64,000 bases of DNA from UBA5195 sp034432755 (GCA_034432755.1 DAOUBQ010000046.1:43580-107579), one strand, 5' to 3'; shown: positions 18,259-29,804, counted from the stretch's first letter. Notes: generated by a model not told the origin, from the sequence alone. Made by a program: numbers and translations.

Positions 18259-18657
18259 ATGTTTTCTGAACAAAACATGGAACAAAAAATTGTACGCGGC
18301 ATCAGCCAATCGCTTGCCGATGGCGCCGGCTGGATGAAATTCCTCGGCGTGCTTTCAATTTTAGCTGGGGTTTCACAGGTCTTGAGCATTGTGGGGTTGC
18401 TTTCTGGTGGGATTCAAATCTGGATGGGCGTTTTATTGTTCCAGGCAGCCAGTTCAGTTGAGCAAGCCCGTGCCACCGGCGATGCCTACGCGCTCAGCTC
18501 GGCCCTGGGCAATGTCAAAACCTTTTTCATGCTAAACGGCATTTTCGCGCTGATTGGCATCTTGCTGCTCTGCGCAATGCTGTGCTTCCTGGTGCTCCTA
18601 CCAATGTTGGGCGTGATTCCATTTTTGATTGACCCTGGCAACTTCAACAATTTTTAA
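18259..18657 (+). CDS. DUF5362-like small membrane protein
   Basis: A 132-residue protein with two or three hydrophobic segments (about 27-62 and 94-125) and a short amphipathic start. The layout GWMKFLGVLSI...GIQIWMGVLLFQAASS resembles the DUF5362 family, whose function is unknown. It lies 47 nt after add on the same strand. An internal ATG at codon 7 could be the true start. Followed by a long non-coding stretch. Confidence 0.7.
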   Translation: MFSEQNMEQKIVRGISQSLADGAGWMKFLGVLSILAGVSQVLSIVGLLSGGIQIWMGVLLFQAASSVEQARATGDAYALSSALGNVKTFFMLNGIFALIGILLLCAMLCFLVLLPMLGVIPFLIDPGNFNNF

Positions 18658-19334
18658 CTCATCTTACGCACTTTTGCCGTAGCGCGACATTCATGCCGCT
18701 TGAAAATGCGAGGGATTGCGCTTTCCCAAATTATTCTAGCAATCCAGAGATAGGGTTTCGTACCACGATCCATCGCCCCCGCATGGGGATACATCTTGCC
18801 CCCATATCTTGGATGCCTGCGCCAAAAGCGAGATAAATCTCGCGCTACGCGATTGCTCGATTAATTGTTAATTGCTCAATCTCGCGTCACTGCGTAAGGT
18901 GAGTTTTTAATTCAACAATTCCAAATCTCAAATCGGGAATTTTCAAATTCAGGTGCTTTGAGCCGCCAACCACCCACGCATCGGTCACGAATACGTGAAT
19001 TTTCGTTTCAGCATTCGTTCAGTCGTAAGAACCGTTAACTTCGCCAGAAACTCTCTTCGCATACTTCGTGTTCGTTGTGTTTATTTTTGCAGTAGGCTCA
19101 GATTTGGAATCGCTGTTTTTAATTGCAATTGCATTCCGCCAAATTTTGTTGTATATTAAGACCCAACAACCCAATTTACCGTTACCCAACAGAGGACGAC
19201 AAAGGCGCACCTTTGAGTTCTTTGTGACCCTGGCGAGATTCCTTTAACTCGTATCGGCACAAAGCACCAAAGGTGTTTTATTATTCACAACCTGCAGCAA
19301 AATAACATTTTGCGCCACGCCCAAGGAGTATGTT
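18658..19334. other. Long intergenic region upstream of acnA with degenerate repeats
   Basis: About 680 nt without a credible gene. It holds a small palindrome GCGAGAT-AA-ATCTCGC at 18828-18843 followed by GCTACGC (a member of the window's AGCGCRAGAT hairpin family) and an 18-nt sequence TCAGATTTGGAATCGCTG at 19098-19115 that recurs exactly at 49498-49515. The rest is AT-rich, low-information sequence. A possible promoter for acnA lies near 19129-19157. Confidence 0.7.
19129..19157 (+). promoter_or_regulatory. Possible promoter upstream of acnA
   Basis: TTGCAT at 19129-19134, a 17-nt spacer and TATATT at 19152-19157. This would give a leader of about 170 nt before acnA. The -35 is poor, so this is tentative. 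Confidence 0.3.
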
Positions 19335-22013
<2,679 letters not shown>

Positions 22014-22106
22014 TTTGCGTGAAAAAAGTGACTGCTATCGCGCAGATGACAGTCGCTTGATGGAAAAATCAACAGCGAGGCCGGTGATGAGCTGGTCTCG
22101 CTGTTT

Positions 22107-23080
22107 TTATCCTCCTGGCGTCATTGACCCAATTACCATAAACGAGAAAATCAAGACATCCTGCCAAAAGTGGATAAACCAGGCCCAAAACAGGCCGCGT
22201 GTTTCGAGCATGGATTTCCCCAACAGCCAGCCAAAAAAACCGGCCATCAACACCCCAACGACGCCATACGGCACACCGTAATAATGCCCCAACCCAAAAT
22301 AAGCAGCCATGAGCAAAAGCGCCTGCCCGCGCCCGGCTGGCCCTTCGAGTACGGAGAGAAACGAGGCCTTGTAGGTCATCTCCTCGTTCAAGGCGTTGAG
22401 CGCGGCGGCCAGCAGCACCGCTGGAAGAAAAGGAAGCGCCCGCAGGACGATATCCAGGGGCGGGCGTCCTGCCATCACCAGGAAGGCCAGCGTCCCCAGG
22501 CTGATAAAAAAGGTAAAATTGCGTCCAAAGGTGTTCCAGCGCTCCCCCGGTTTGGCCCCCAGCCATTTCACCGGCTCTACCGGCGCAGCCGTATCCCCTT
22601 TGCCGAGGAAGAAAGCCGAGGCTTTTTTGTGCAACACAAACAGCGCGGCGATAATGACCAGGGTTACCATCAGCCGCAACGATTGCTGCGCCAGCATGGA
22701 GACGTTGAAGGAAGGGTTGTTGAGCCAGGCTTGATAAACCGGCAGCCCTCCAATTTGGCGGTAGACCAGCCACTCCACCGCCACCAGGGCCAGGAGCAGA
22801 CCAAAAAACGAACGCAAGGGACGCGCCCCTGCCAGGCAAAGCCCAACCCCAGCCCGGCCAGGGAAATCAGCGCCACCATTGCCGCTTGTTGGTCAGCAGA
22901 AAGCGGATATTGAAAAAGTTCCTGTAAAATGATTTTCGGCAGCGAAACCAGCAGAATGGTCAGCCAGGCGGCGGTGAGCAGGGCTTTGGCAGGATGTTGG
23001 GTCCCAGAAAAAAGGAACACCAACCACCTGTTGACGCGAGAAACGATTAAGAGCCTGTCCGAGAAATATTCTTGCGCCAT
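22107..23080 (-). pseudogene. CPBP-family membrane protease, split by a frameshift near 22830
   Basis: Two overlapping minus-strand frames together make one CPBP (CAAX protease/bacteriocin-processing) protein of about 320 residues. The upstream frame (from 23080) gives an N-terminal membrane segment ending GLGLGFAWQGR. The downstream frame (to 22107) continues RPLRSFFGLLLALVAVEWLVYRQ and carries the family motifs NEEMTYK (EExxxR-like), YFGLGHYYG and a final FIHFWQD histidine. The switch lies at a run of Gs around 22825-22832; adding one G restores one frame. It is either a real one-base deletion or a sequencing error. The exact start is uncertain because the first codons overlap a repeat-rich region. 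Confidence 0.7.
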
Positions 23081-23083
23081 TCC

Positions 23084-23219
23084 GCCCGAACATTAATGTC
23101 CGGGCTATTCATCCAAAGCCGTCTGAACACGGCTAAACCCCGGCTATTCAGTCCGCTTTACCGCTGCGCGGCACAGGGAGCGGACTTTGTACTGGCAGCC
23201 CAGAGATTTATCTCCGGGC
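23084..23219. repeat. Cluster of degenerate palindromes upstream of purH
   Basis: Two similar hairpins frame the cluster: 23084-23105 (GCCCG-A-ACATT / AATGT-C-CGGGC) and 23198-23219 (GCCC-A-GAGAT / ATCTC-C-GGGC), each with an A-C mismatch at the same place in the stem. Between them is GTCCGCT...AGCGGAC. It could be a dispersed repeat cluster or a leader structure for the plus-strand gene at 23305. Confidence 0.6.
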
Positions 23220-23304
23220 GGAACCGACATGGCGCGAATTTTCGGATAGATTCTAAGGTAAACTTGCCCCAACCCGACCGCTCATCCCCCATCAGGAGTT
23301 ACCC

Positions 23305-23883
23305 ATGCCCACTGCTATCCTTTCTGTCCATGATAAAACCGGCCTTGTGGAATTTGCCCAGGGCCTGGCTGCCCTCGGCTGGAGGCTGCTCGCTTCTGGC
23401 GGGACGGCCAAACTGCTGCGCGAAAACGGCCTGACCGTCACCGAAGTGGCGGATTACACCGGCTCGCCCGAAATTTTAGGCGGGCGGGTGAAAACCCTGC
23501 ACCCGGCCATTCACGGCGGCCTGCTGGCACGTCCAACGGAGGCCGACCACCAGGAATTGCTCGCCCTCGGCTGGGATTATCTTGACATGGTGGCCGTCAA
23601 TCTCTACCCCTTCGAGGCGACGATTGCAAAAGCGGATGTTTCGTATGATGAAGTTATTGAAAATATTGACATTGGCGGGGTCACGCTGATTCGCGCTGCC
23701 GCCAAGAATCACGCCCGGGTAACGCTGGTCTGTGACCCGGCAGATTACCTTTCGGTTCTGGATGCGCTAAAGGGAGGGGCCATTCCATTTGAGATGCGCA
23801 AACGCCTGGCTGTGAAGGGCTTCCAATCAACGGCGCATTATGACACGGTGATTTCGGCGTACCTGGCGGGGCGCGAAGCGTAA
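23305..23883 (+). CDS. purH: Stand-alone IMP cyclohydrolase (PurH N-terminal, MGS-like domain)
   Basis: The 192-residue product matches only the N-terminal IMP cyclohydrolase half of bifunctional PurH (about 510 residues): ILSVHDKTGLVEFAQGLAALGW, SGGTAKLLRENG, SPEILGGRVKTLHPAIHGGLLAR, NLYPFEATI, ENIDIGGVTLIRAAAKN, ending STAHYDTVISAYL. It stops cleanly at that domain's boundary and is followed by a terminator, so the AICAR transformylase domain is not encoded here. The final step of purine synthesis (FAICAR to IMP) is the likely reaction; the transformylase must be separate or replaced. A true truncation is less likely because the stop sits at the natural domain end. Confidence 0.85.
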   Translation: MPTAILSVHDKTGLVEFAQGLAALGWRLLASGGTAKLLRENGLTVTEVADYTGSPEILGGRVKTLHPAIHGGLLARPTEADHQELLALGWDYLDMVAVNLYPFEATIAKADVSYDEVIENIDIGGVTLIRAAAKNHARVTLVCDPADYLSVLDALKGGAIPFEMRKRLAVKGFQSTAHYDTVISAYLAGREA

Positions 23884-23890
23884 AAACCAT

Positions 23891-23953
23891 GAATCGCCGC
23901 TGGTCGAGTAGAACGCCGTTGTTTGGCGTCCATATCGAGACCAGCGGCGATTC
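23891..23953. terminator. Long stem-loop between convergent purH and moeB
   Basis: Perfect 15-bp stem GAATCGCCGCTGGTC (23891-23905) with its complement at 23939-23953, and an inner hairpin (ACGCC/GGCGT). Its inner part (23902-23942) belongs to a three-member repeat family that starts GGTCGAGTA and ends ATCGAGACC (see 38381-38415 and 48817-48881). Its place between two convergent stops suits bidirectional termination. Confidence 0.7.
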
Positions 23954-23973
23954 GCTTCCAATAAGATGCAGGT

Positions 23974-25119
23974 TTAGTAAATCGGCAAATTTTGGTCCAC
24001 TTCCCGCGCCCAGGCGTTGATGCCGCCTTGCAGATTTTTAACGCGCTTGAAGCCGGCGCTGACCAGCAGTTCGAGCGCGCGGGCCGAGCGTGTGCCAGCC
24101 TTACAAAACACCACCATCTCACGGGCCGAATCTAACTCCGAAAGGCGTGCGGCCAGCGTCCCAAGCGGAATGTTGAGCGCGCCCGGCAGGGCCGAAATCT
24201 GTAACTCGTGCGGCTCGCGCACATCCAGCAAGAGCGGGGGGGCTGCACTTAAACGGCGGGCCAGTTCGGGCGCGGAAATATCCCAATCGGCTCCGGCAGA
24301 GCCGGTTTCGTGGTCATGGCCCGGCACGCCGCAAAACTCCTCGTAGTCAATTAATTCCTTAATATCTGCGTTCGGCCCGCACACCCGGCATTTGGGATTC
24401 TTGCGCAGGTTGACGAAATCGAAGGACATATCGAGCGCGTTGTAAAGCAGCAGGCGTCCGATAAGCGAATCACCGATGCCGAGCAAGAGTTTGAGCGCTT
24501 CGGTAGCCTGAATGCTGCCGATGGTGCCGGGCAAAATGCCCAGCACGCCGCCTTCGGCACAGGTCGGAACCATGCCGGGCGGGGGCGGTTCGGGGAAGAG
24601 GCAGCGATAACAGGGGCCTTCCTTAGCGTAAAAGACACTGGCCTGCCCGTCGAAGCGAAAAATGGAGCCGTAGACGTTGGGCTTGCCCAGAAAGACGGCC
24701 ACATCGTTGCTCAGGTAGCGGGTGGGGAAGTTGTCGGTGCCGTCAATGATGATGTCGTAGGGGGCGGCAATCTCCAGCGCGTTGGCCGAGGTGAACGGGG
24801 CGTTGTAGGCATCCACCTGAATCATCGGGTTCAAATCCAGCAGGCGGGCGCGCGCGCTTTCGACCTTCAACTTGCCGACGGTGGATGTGCCATGAACGAC
24901 CTGCCGCTGGAGGTTGGTGGAATCGACCACGTCGTAATCCACCAGCCCAATCCGCCCAACGCCAGCCGCCGCCAAATAGAGCGAAACCGGCGAGCCAAGT
25001 CCGCCCGTGCCGATGACCAGCGCGGAGGCGGCTTTGAGTTTTTTCTGCCCTTCCAGCCCCACTTCGGGGATGAGCAGGTGGCGCGAGTAGCGCAGGATTT
25101 CGTCTCTTGTTAGTTCCAT
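23974..25119 (-). CDS. moeB: MoeB/ThiF-type adenylyltransferase with C-terminal rhodanese domain
   Basis: E1-like enzyme that adenylates the C-terminal Gly-Gly of a small sulfur-carrier protein and passes on sulfur. The 381-residue product has an N-terminal ThiF domain (VIGTGGLGSPVSLYLAAAGVG nucleotide loop; IDGTDNFPTRYLSND; zinc Cys pairs in CYRCLF and CRVCG) and a C-terminal rhodanese domain (about 275-381) with active-site Cys in VVFCKAGTRSA. This MoeZ-like fusion usually serves molybdopterin, thiamine, cysteine or thio-tRNA synthesis. A carrier protein gene (25316-25588) lies just upstream on the same strand and moaA is 11 kb away, which favours molybdopterin but does not prove it. Confidence 0.92.
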   Translation of the reverse strand: MELTRDEILRYSRHLLIPEVGLEGQKKLKAASALVIGTGGLGSPVSLYLAAAGVGRIGLVDYDVVDSTNLQRQVVHGTSTVGKLKVESARARLLDLNPMIQVDAYNAPFTSANALEIAAPYDIIIDGTDNFPTRYLSNDVAVFLGKPNVYGSIFRFDGQASVFYAKEGPCYRCLFPEPPPPGMVPTCAEGGVLGILPGTIGSIQATEALKLLLGIGDSLIGRLLLYNALDMSFDFVNLRKNPKCRVCGPNADIKELIDYEEFCGVPGHDHETGSAGADWDISAPELARRLSAAPPLLLDVREPHELQISALPGALNIPLGTLAARLSELDSAREMVVFCKAGTRSARALELLVSAGFKRVKNLQGGINAWAREVDQNLPIY

Positions 25120-25124
25120 GGTGA

Positions 25125-25311
25125 GTATTCAGTTATCAGTTATCAGTTGTCAGTTCAGTTGTCAGTTGTCAGTTTTCAGTTGTCAGTTCAGTTGTCAGTT
25201 TTCAGTTCAGTTGTCAGTTGTCAGTGAGCAATGTTCGCTTCTCGGATTCATCCGTTGTCCAATCCGTTTTTCCGCTTCACAATCCGTTGTCCAATCCGTT
25301 GTCCAATTCGT
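25125..25311. repeat. Low-complexity tandem repeats (CAGTT/TCAGTTGT and CCGTTGTCCAAT units)
   Basis: 25129-25225 is built of irregular TCAGTTGTCAGTT and TCAGTTATCAGTT units. 25250-25311 is built of (C)CGTTGTCCAAT units. They separate moeB from the upstream carrier-protein gene. Such arrays vary in copy number by slippage and have no coding potential here. Confidence 0.9.
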
Positions 25312-25315
25312 TCCC

Positions 25316-25588
25316 CTACCCGCCAGTTACCGAGGGCAGGACTTTGATGACATCATTTTCCTTAACTGCCGTTTCCAGCCCGTTCAAATCGCGGATGTTC
25401 TCGGCGTTGACGAACAGATTGATATGGCGGCGGACTTTGCCGCTGCTATCGAACAGGTGAGGTTGAATGGCAGGGTATTGCCTGGTCAGGTCGGCCAGGG
25501 CTTCGGCCACCGTCTGGCCGCTGACGGTCACTGCGGTCTGACCGTTGAGATAATATTTAAGCAGGGTTGGGACGCGCAAGGTGGTCAT
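25316..25588 (-). CDS. MoaD/ThiS-family sulfur-carrier protein
   Basis: A 90-residue ubiquitin-like protein ending in Val-Thr-Gly-Gly, the C-terminal Gly-Gly needed for adenylation and thiocarboxylation. Beta-grasp features are visible (RVPTLLKYYLNG; VNAENIRDLNGLET; VIKVLPSVTGG). It is upstream of the MoeB-rhodanese gene on the same strand, which should encode its activating enzyme. The ATG at 25586-25588 is chosen because the beta-grasp fold begins there; a longer frame adds 20 unrelated residues. Whether it is MoaD, ThiS or a CysO-like carrier cannot be settled from sequence. Confidence 0.88.
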   Translation of the reverse strand: MTTLRVPTLLKYYLNGQTAVTVSGQTVAEALADLTRQYPAIQPHLFDSSGKVRRHINLFVNAENIRDLNGLETAVKENDVIKVLPSVTGG

Positions 25589-25660
25589 GCCGAAAGTATA
25601 CACGGAAAACGGAAACAGGGAAATATCATGCCGTAAACCTACGCGCAAACCGCCTGTTTT

Positions 25661-25688
25661 TTGGGAAAAACGCCGCTTGTGCTATACT
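25661..25688 (+). promoter_or_regulatory. Promoter of the GAF/PAS histidine kinase gene
   Basis: TTGGGA at 25661-25666, 16-nt spacer, TATACT at 25683-25688 preceded by TGC (extended -10). The expected leader to the ATG at 25769 is about 75 nt. Confidence 0.55.
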
Positions 25689-25768
25689 CATAATGTAGAA
25701 TTGCATTCCGCAACAAAAGAACCGATTGCTTTGCCCTCCAGGCGTTCCTCTATCGGAGAAGCGGCTTT

Positions 25769-27826
25769 ATGTCTCAGGACCAGCGCGCAGTATTAGAGTT
25801 ACTTTACAAAGTGAGCCGGGAATTTGCCTCGGCGCTCGATTTGCGCACCGTCCTGACGCGTGTCTTGTTCGCGGCCCTGAGCAACGTGGGCGGCGAACGC
25901 GGCACCATCATTGTAATGGATGACAATGGCCGCGCCATCGACTCGGCCATTGCCTACGGCAACCAACTGCGCGAAGGCACCACCCTGCAACTGCGCGACA
26001 CAGTCGAGCGCGGCCTGGCTGGATGGGTGGTGCGCAAACGCCAGGCAGCGCTGGTTTCTGACACCAGCAAAGACGAGCGCTGGCTGCGACGCGAAGATGA
26101 CGCCCTGGACCGCTCCGGGGCCAAATCGGCCATCTGCGCGCCGCTTATGGCGCGCGAGAAGGTGGTCGGCGTGCTGACCATCGTCCACGCGATGCCCCAA
26201 GCCTACAACGAAGAACACCTTGAACTAATGCAGTCCATCGCCGACCAGGCCGGGATTGCGGTCTTGAACGCCCGCCTGTTCTCCGAAAGCCAGCGCCAGG
26301 CGCGAGTGATGACCGTGCTGGCCGAAGGCGCCGCTAGCCTGAGCATGTCGGTGCGCATGGAAGATATCTTCGAGGCCATCCTCTCTCAGGTCAAGCAAGC
26401 GCTTCAGGTAGAAATAGCCGCCCTGGCCCTGCTTGATAACGGCGAACTCATTTTCCGCGCCGCCAGCGGCTTGCGCAGCGAGGGGCTCATCCTGCGGCGC
26501 GTCAAAATGGGCGATGGGATTGCCGGGCTGGTGGCACGCGAGGCGCGGGGGGTTGTCATCCCGGCAGTCGTCTCAGACACCCTGCTCTCTGGCGCGGAAA
26601 AAATTCCCGGCGTGCATGTGCGCGCCCTGGCCTGCGCCCCAATCCACTTTCAAGGCAAAGTCATCGGTGTCATCGAAGCCTTTAATCCCATCAACAAGAT
26701 ATTCGACCCCGATTCCCTGCTCGTGCTGACCGGCCTGGGTTCCCTGGCCGGAACCGCCATCCAAAACGGAGAACTGTTCCAACGCCTCGACCTGGCCCGT
26801 AAACGCTACCTCGACCTGTTCGACGATAGCATTGACCCAATTGTCATCACCGACCTCAGCGGGAAAATCCTGGAGGCCAACCGCCAGGCGTCGCGTTTTT
26901 CCGGTCACTCCATTAAAGACTTGCAGCATTTTCTCATTGGGCAAATGCACGACATCAACTTTGAAAAAACCGGCCAGTCTTTTGAAAAAATCAGCGAGAC
27001 GGCCCTGCATTATGAATCCACACTATACAGCCAGCAAGGAACAACCTACCCGGTGAGCGTACACGTCCGCAAAGTCACCTTTGATGGGGAGGAAGCCATC
27101 CAGTGGATACTGCGCGACATCCGCGAACGCAAAGACCTCGATGCCCTGCGTGAAGACCTGGCAGCCATGATTTACCACGACCTGCGTTCGCCGCTGGGCA
27201 ATATCCTTTCCAGCGTAGAAATGCTCGGCGCAAGCATCCCTGAGACAGAAAAAGAAGCCGCGGCGCCCTTTCTGAAGATTGCCCGCCATTCGATTGCGCG
27301 CATCGAGCGCCTCATTAATTCCCTGCTCGACCTGAACCGCCTGGAACAAAACCAGCCCGTCACCGAACGGCAGGTCATAACGCTGGAGTCGCTGTTTGAA
27401 GAGGTGCTGGAAACCGCCCGGCCTGCGCTGGATGGCCGCAGCCAGAGTATCGAAACCAAACTGGAATCCAACCTGCGAAATCTATACGTAGATGTAGACA
27501 TGATTCGGCGCGTCCTCATCAACCTGGTCGAAAATGCCGCCAAATACACCCCACTCAACGGGCATATCGTTTTAGGCGCCGAGCCAGCCTCCGATTCCAA
27601 TTTCGTGCAAATTTATATTCAAGATGATGGACCTGGCATTCCCGAAGCCGACCGTGAGCGCATTTTTGATAAATTCACCCGGCTTAAGAACAAAACCGGC
27701 GCGCGCGGCCTGGGCGTGGGGCTGGCCTTCTGCAAACTGGCCGTTCAGGGGCATGGCGGCAAAATTTGGGTCGAAGACGCCCCAGAACATGGCGCAAAAT
27801 TTGTTTTTACCCTGCCTACCACGTAG
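25769..27826 (+). CDS. Sensor histidine kinase with two GAF domains and a PAS domain
   Basis: A 685-residue cytoplasmic sensor; I see no membrane segments. Order: GAF (about 20-170), GAF (about 185-340), PAS (about 350-455), HisKA with phospho-acceptor H470 in MIYHDLRSPLGNI, then HATPase (about 575-685) with the N box LINLVENAAKYTP, G1 DDGPGIP and G2 RGLGVGLAFCKL. It should autophosphorylate in response to a small ligand, redox or light signal bound by GAF or PAS. No receiver gene is adjacent; the two response regulators in this window lie far away. A likely promoter is at 25661-25688. Confidence 0.93.
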   Translation: MSQDQRAVLELLYKVSREFASALDLRTVLTRVLFAALSNVGGERGTIIVMDDNGRAIDSAIAYGNQLREGTTLQLRDTVERGLAGWVVRKRQAALVSDTSKDERWLRREDDALDRSGAKSAICAPLMAREKVVGVLTIVHAMPQAYNEEHLELMQSIADQAGIAVLNARLFSESQRQARVMTVLAEGAASLSMSVRMEDIFEAILSQVKQALQVEIAALALLDNGELIFRAASGLRSEGLILRRVKMGDGIAGLVAREARGVVIPAVVSDTLLSGAEKIPGVHVRALACAPIHFQGKVIGVIEAFNPINKIFDPDSLLVLTGLGSLAGTAIQNGELFQRLDLARKRYLDLFDDSIDPIVITDLSGKILEANRQASRFSGHSIKDLQHFLIGQMHDINFEKTGQSFEKISETALHYESTLYSQQGTTYPVSVHVRKVTFDGEEAIQWILRDIRERKDLDALREDLAAMIYHDLRSPLGNILSSVEMLGASIPETEKEAAAPFLKIARHSIARIERLINSLLDLNRLEQNQPVTERQVITLESLFEEVLETARPALDGRSQSIETKLESNLRNLYVDVDMIRRVLINLVENAAKYTPLNGHIVLGAEPASDSNFVQIYIQDDGPGIPEADRERIFDKFTRLKNKTGARGLGVGLAFCKLAVQGHGGKIWVEDAPEHGAKFVFTLPTT

Positions 27827-27873
27827 AGCAAGAGAGTATCTTGCCTGCAATAGTATTTTTCAACAGGAGACCT

Positions 27874-28734
27874 ATGCAGACCCTTGCACCCCAGGTTTTT
27901 ATCGAAGAATCTTATCCCGGCGTAACGTTGGGGGCGATTGCCCTGCCACACGGCCTGATTCAAATTGACGCGCCACCCTCGCCCGAAGATGGACGCTCGT
28001 GGCGCGCCGCCTTGCTCAGCCTGAACAGCGGCGTAGAACGCCTGCTCGTCAATCTCGACGCACATCCTGACCGGACGCTAGGCGCGCGCTCGATGGATTG
28101 CACCATCATCGCCCACGAAAACACCGCGCGCGCCTTCCGTAACCGTCCTAACACCTTCAAGGCACAGGGCGATGAAACTGGCGCGGATTGGGAATCAGTG
28201 ACCGGGCTGGGCAGCATCCGCTGGGCGCCACCCGAAATCTCGTTTACCGCCCGCATGGCCATCGAGTGGAGCAACTTCCCGGTCATCCTCGAAAGCCATC
28301 CCGGCCCAGGTATCGGGGCTTCGTGGGCCATCCTGCCCGAGGCAAGCATCATCTTTGTGGGCGACCTGGTGCTAAAGAACCAGCCGCCCTTCCTGGCACA
28401 GGCCAGGCTGCCAGAGTGGCTGGAGTCGCTCAAGGTTTTGATGACGGAATATAAAAACCACACCATCGTCAGCGGGCGCGGCGGCGTCGTGCCGTATGCG
28501 ATGATACAGACCCAATACGACCATCTGGCGAAAATTCACGACAACCTGGAAGCCCTATCGAAACAGCAAGCGGGACCAGATGCCGTGGAAAGCCTGGTGG
28601 AGCCATTCATCACGGAGCTGAAAGCGCCGTCGCACCGCCAAAAGCAATACGCTCAGCGGCTGGCTTACGGTTTGCGTCAATATTACCTGCGCTATTACCT
28701 TTCGGCAGGCTCCCCGGACGTCTTCGATGAATAA
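27874..28734 (+). CDS. MBL-fold protein with degenerate metal site
   Basis: A 286-residue protein of the metallo-beta-lactamase fold. The usual HxHxDH motif is altered: the matching segment reads LDAHPDRTLGARSMD, keeping HPD but replacing the last His by Arg. Later features are ILESHPGPGIGASWAILP and IIFVGDLV (Asp on the expected strand). It may bind one metal or none, so hydrolase activity is uncertain. AGGAG lies 4 nt before the ATG at 27874, while the open frame extends upstream into the kinase gene. It overlaps the asparaginase gene by 8 nt, so the two are coupled. Confidence 0.8.
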   Translation: MQTLAPQVFIEESYPGVTLGAIALPHGLIQIDAPPSPEDGRSWRAALLSLNSGVERLLVNLDAHPDRTLGARSMDCTIIAHENTARAFRNRPNTFKAQGDETGADWESVTGLGSIRWAPPEISFTARMAIEWSNFPVILESHPGPGIGASWAILPEASIIFVGDLVLKNQPPFLAQARLPEWLESLKVLMTEYKNHTIVSGRGGVVPYAMIQTQYDHLAKIHDNLEALSKQQAGPDAVESLVEPFITELKAPSHRQKQYAQRLAYGLRQYYLRYYLSAGSPDVFDE

Positions 28735-29767
28735 CACCTTCAATCCATACCAACCCATTTTTGAACTGACGCGCGGCGAAATTGTCGAATCCGTCCATTT
28801 TGGCGCGTTTGCGGTGGTCGATTCGCACGGCAGATTGCTCGCCTCGGCGGGCGACCCCAACCTGGTCACCTTCCTGCGCTCCAGCGCCAAGCCTTTCCAG
28901 GCCTTGCCCTTCATTGAGCGTGGCGGACACAAGCAGTTTGGCTTCACCCCCAAAGAAATTGCCCTGATGTGCGCCTCGCACTCTGGCACCGACGAGCATG
29001 TTGAAACCATTCGGGGTATGCAGTCCAAAATTGGGGTCAGCGTCGAGGACCTGTTGTGCGGGATGCACGACCCCATGCACCAGGCCACCCGCGATGCAAT
29101 GCTGCTGCGCGGCGAACAGACCTCCCCCTATCGCCATAACTGCTCTGGCAAACATACCGGCATGTTAGCGCACGCCCGCCTGCGCAATCTGCCAACCGCA
29201 AACTACCTCGATTTCGACCATCCCGTCCAACAAGCCATCCTGCAAGCCTTTGCAGAGATGTGCGACATCCCGGCAGAAAAGATAGAACTGGGCATTGATG
29301 GCTGCTCCGCGCCCAATTTTGCCATCCCACTCTACAACGCCGCCTACGGCTTTGCCCGTTTGTGCGACCCCTTTGCCCTGCAATCGAAGCGGGCCGAGGC
29401 CTGCCGCGTCATTACCTCGGCCATGATGTCTCACCCAGAGATGGTGGCCGGCCCCGACCGATTCGATACGCTGCTGATGCAGGCGGCAGCCGGTCACATC
29501 GTTGCCAAAGGCGGCGCCGAGGGCTACCAGGCGGTTGGTGTGCTGCCCGGCGTATTAGCAGCAGAATCTCCTGGCATTGGCATTGCCATCAAAATCAGCG
29601 ACGGCGACAGCAACGACCGCGCCCGAACCGGGGTTGCCCTGTCTATTCTCAAGACGCTCGGCGCGCTGGATGACGCCCAACTGACCCAACTGGCAGCCTT
29701 TGGCCCCGTAAAACAAATTTACAATTATCGTAAACTGCATACCGGCAAAAGCCGCCCAACGCTGTAG
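28727..29767 (+). CDS. L-asparaginase, Rhizobium etli AnsA (ReAV) type
   Basis: Hydrolyses asparagine to aspartate and ammonia. The 346-residue protein belongs to the thermolabile asparaginase II family (PF06089 type), unrelated to the E. coli enzymes. The Ser-Lys pair is in RSSAKPFQ (S52, K55), a second serine site in ASHSGT (S84, S86), and the zinc-linked residues of the family correspond to C139 and K142 in NCSGKH and C193 in DGCSAP. Length is typical. It starts inside the end of the MBL gene. A dispersed hairpin (29767-29787) begins at the last base of its stop codon. Confidence 0.9.
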   Translation: MNNTFNPYQPIFELTRGEIVESVHFGAFAVVDSHGRLLASAGDPNLVTFLRSSAKPFQALPFIERGGHKQFGFTPKEIALMCASHSGTDEHVETIRGMQSKIGVSVEDLLCGMHDPMHQATRDAMLLRGEQTSPYRHNCSGKHTGMLAHARLRNLPTANYLDFDHPVQQAILQAFAEMCDIPAEKIELGIDGCSAPNFAIPLYNAAYGFARLCDPFALQSKRAEACRVITSAMMSHPEMVAGPDRFDTLLMQAAAGHIVAKGGAEGYQAVGVLPGVLAAESPGIGIAIKISDGDSNDRARTGVALSILKTLGALDDAQLTQLAAFGPVKQIYNYRKLHTGKSRPTL

Positions 29768-29787
29768 CGCAAAATGACACTTTGCGC
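29767..29787. repeat. Short hairpin GCGCAAA-N7-TTTGCGC after the asparaginase gene
   Basis: 7-bp stem beginning at the final base of the asparaginase stop codon. It resembles the palindromes at 2341-2417 and may protect or end the upstream message. Confidence 0.5.
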
Positions 29788-29804
29788 CGCAAATGGAGAC
29801 GCGA

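Noticed and set aside
18658..19334. Small protein or tRNA in the long gap before acnA
   Set aside because: No cloverleaf and no frame with a ribosome site and normal composition could be found by eye.
25118..25636. Plus-strand open frame across the CAGTT repeats
   Set aside because: Its repetitive SCQFSCQ sequence comes from tandem repeats; the opposite strand encodes a genuine MoaD/ThiS protein.
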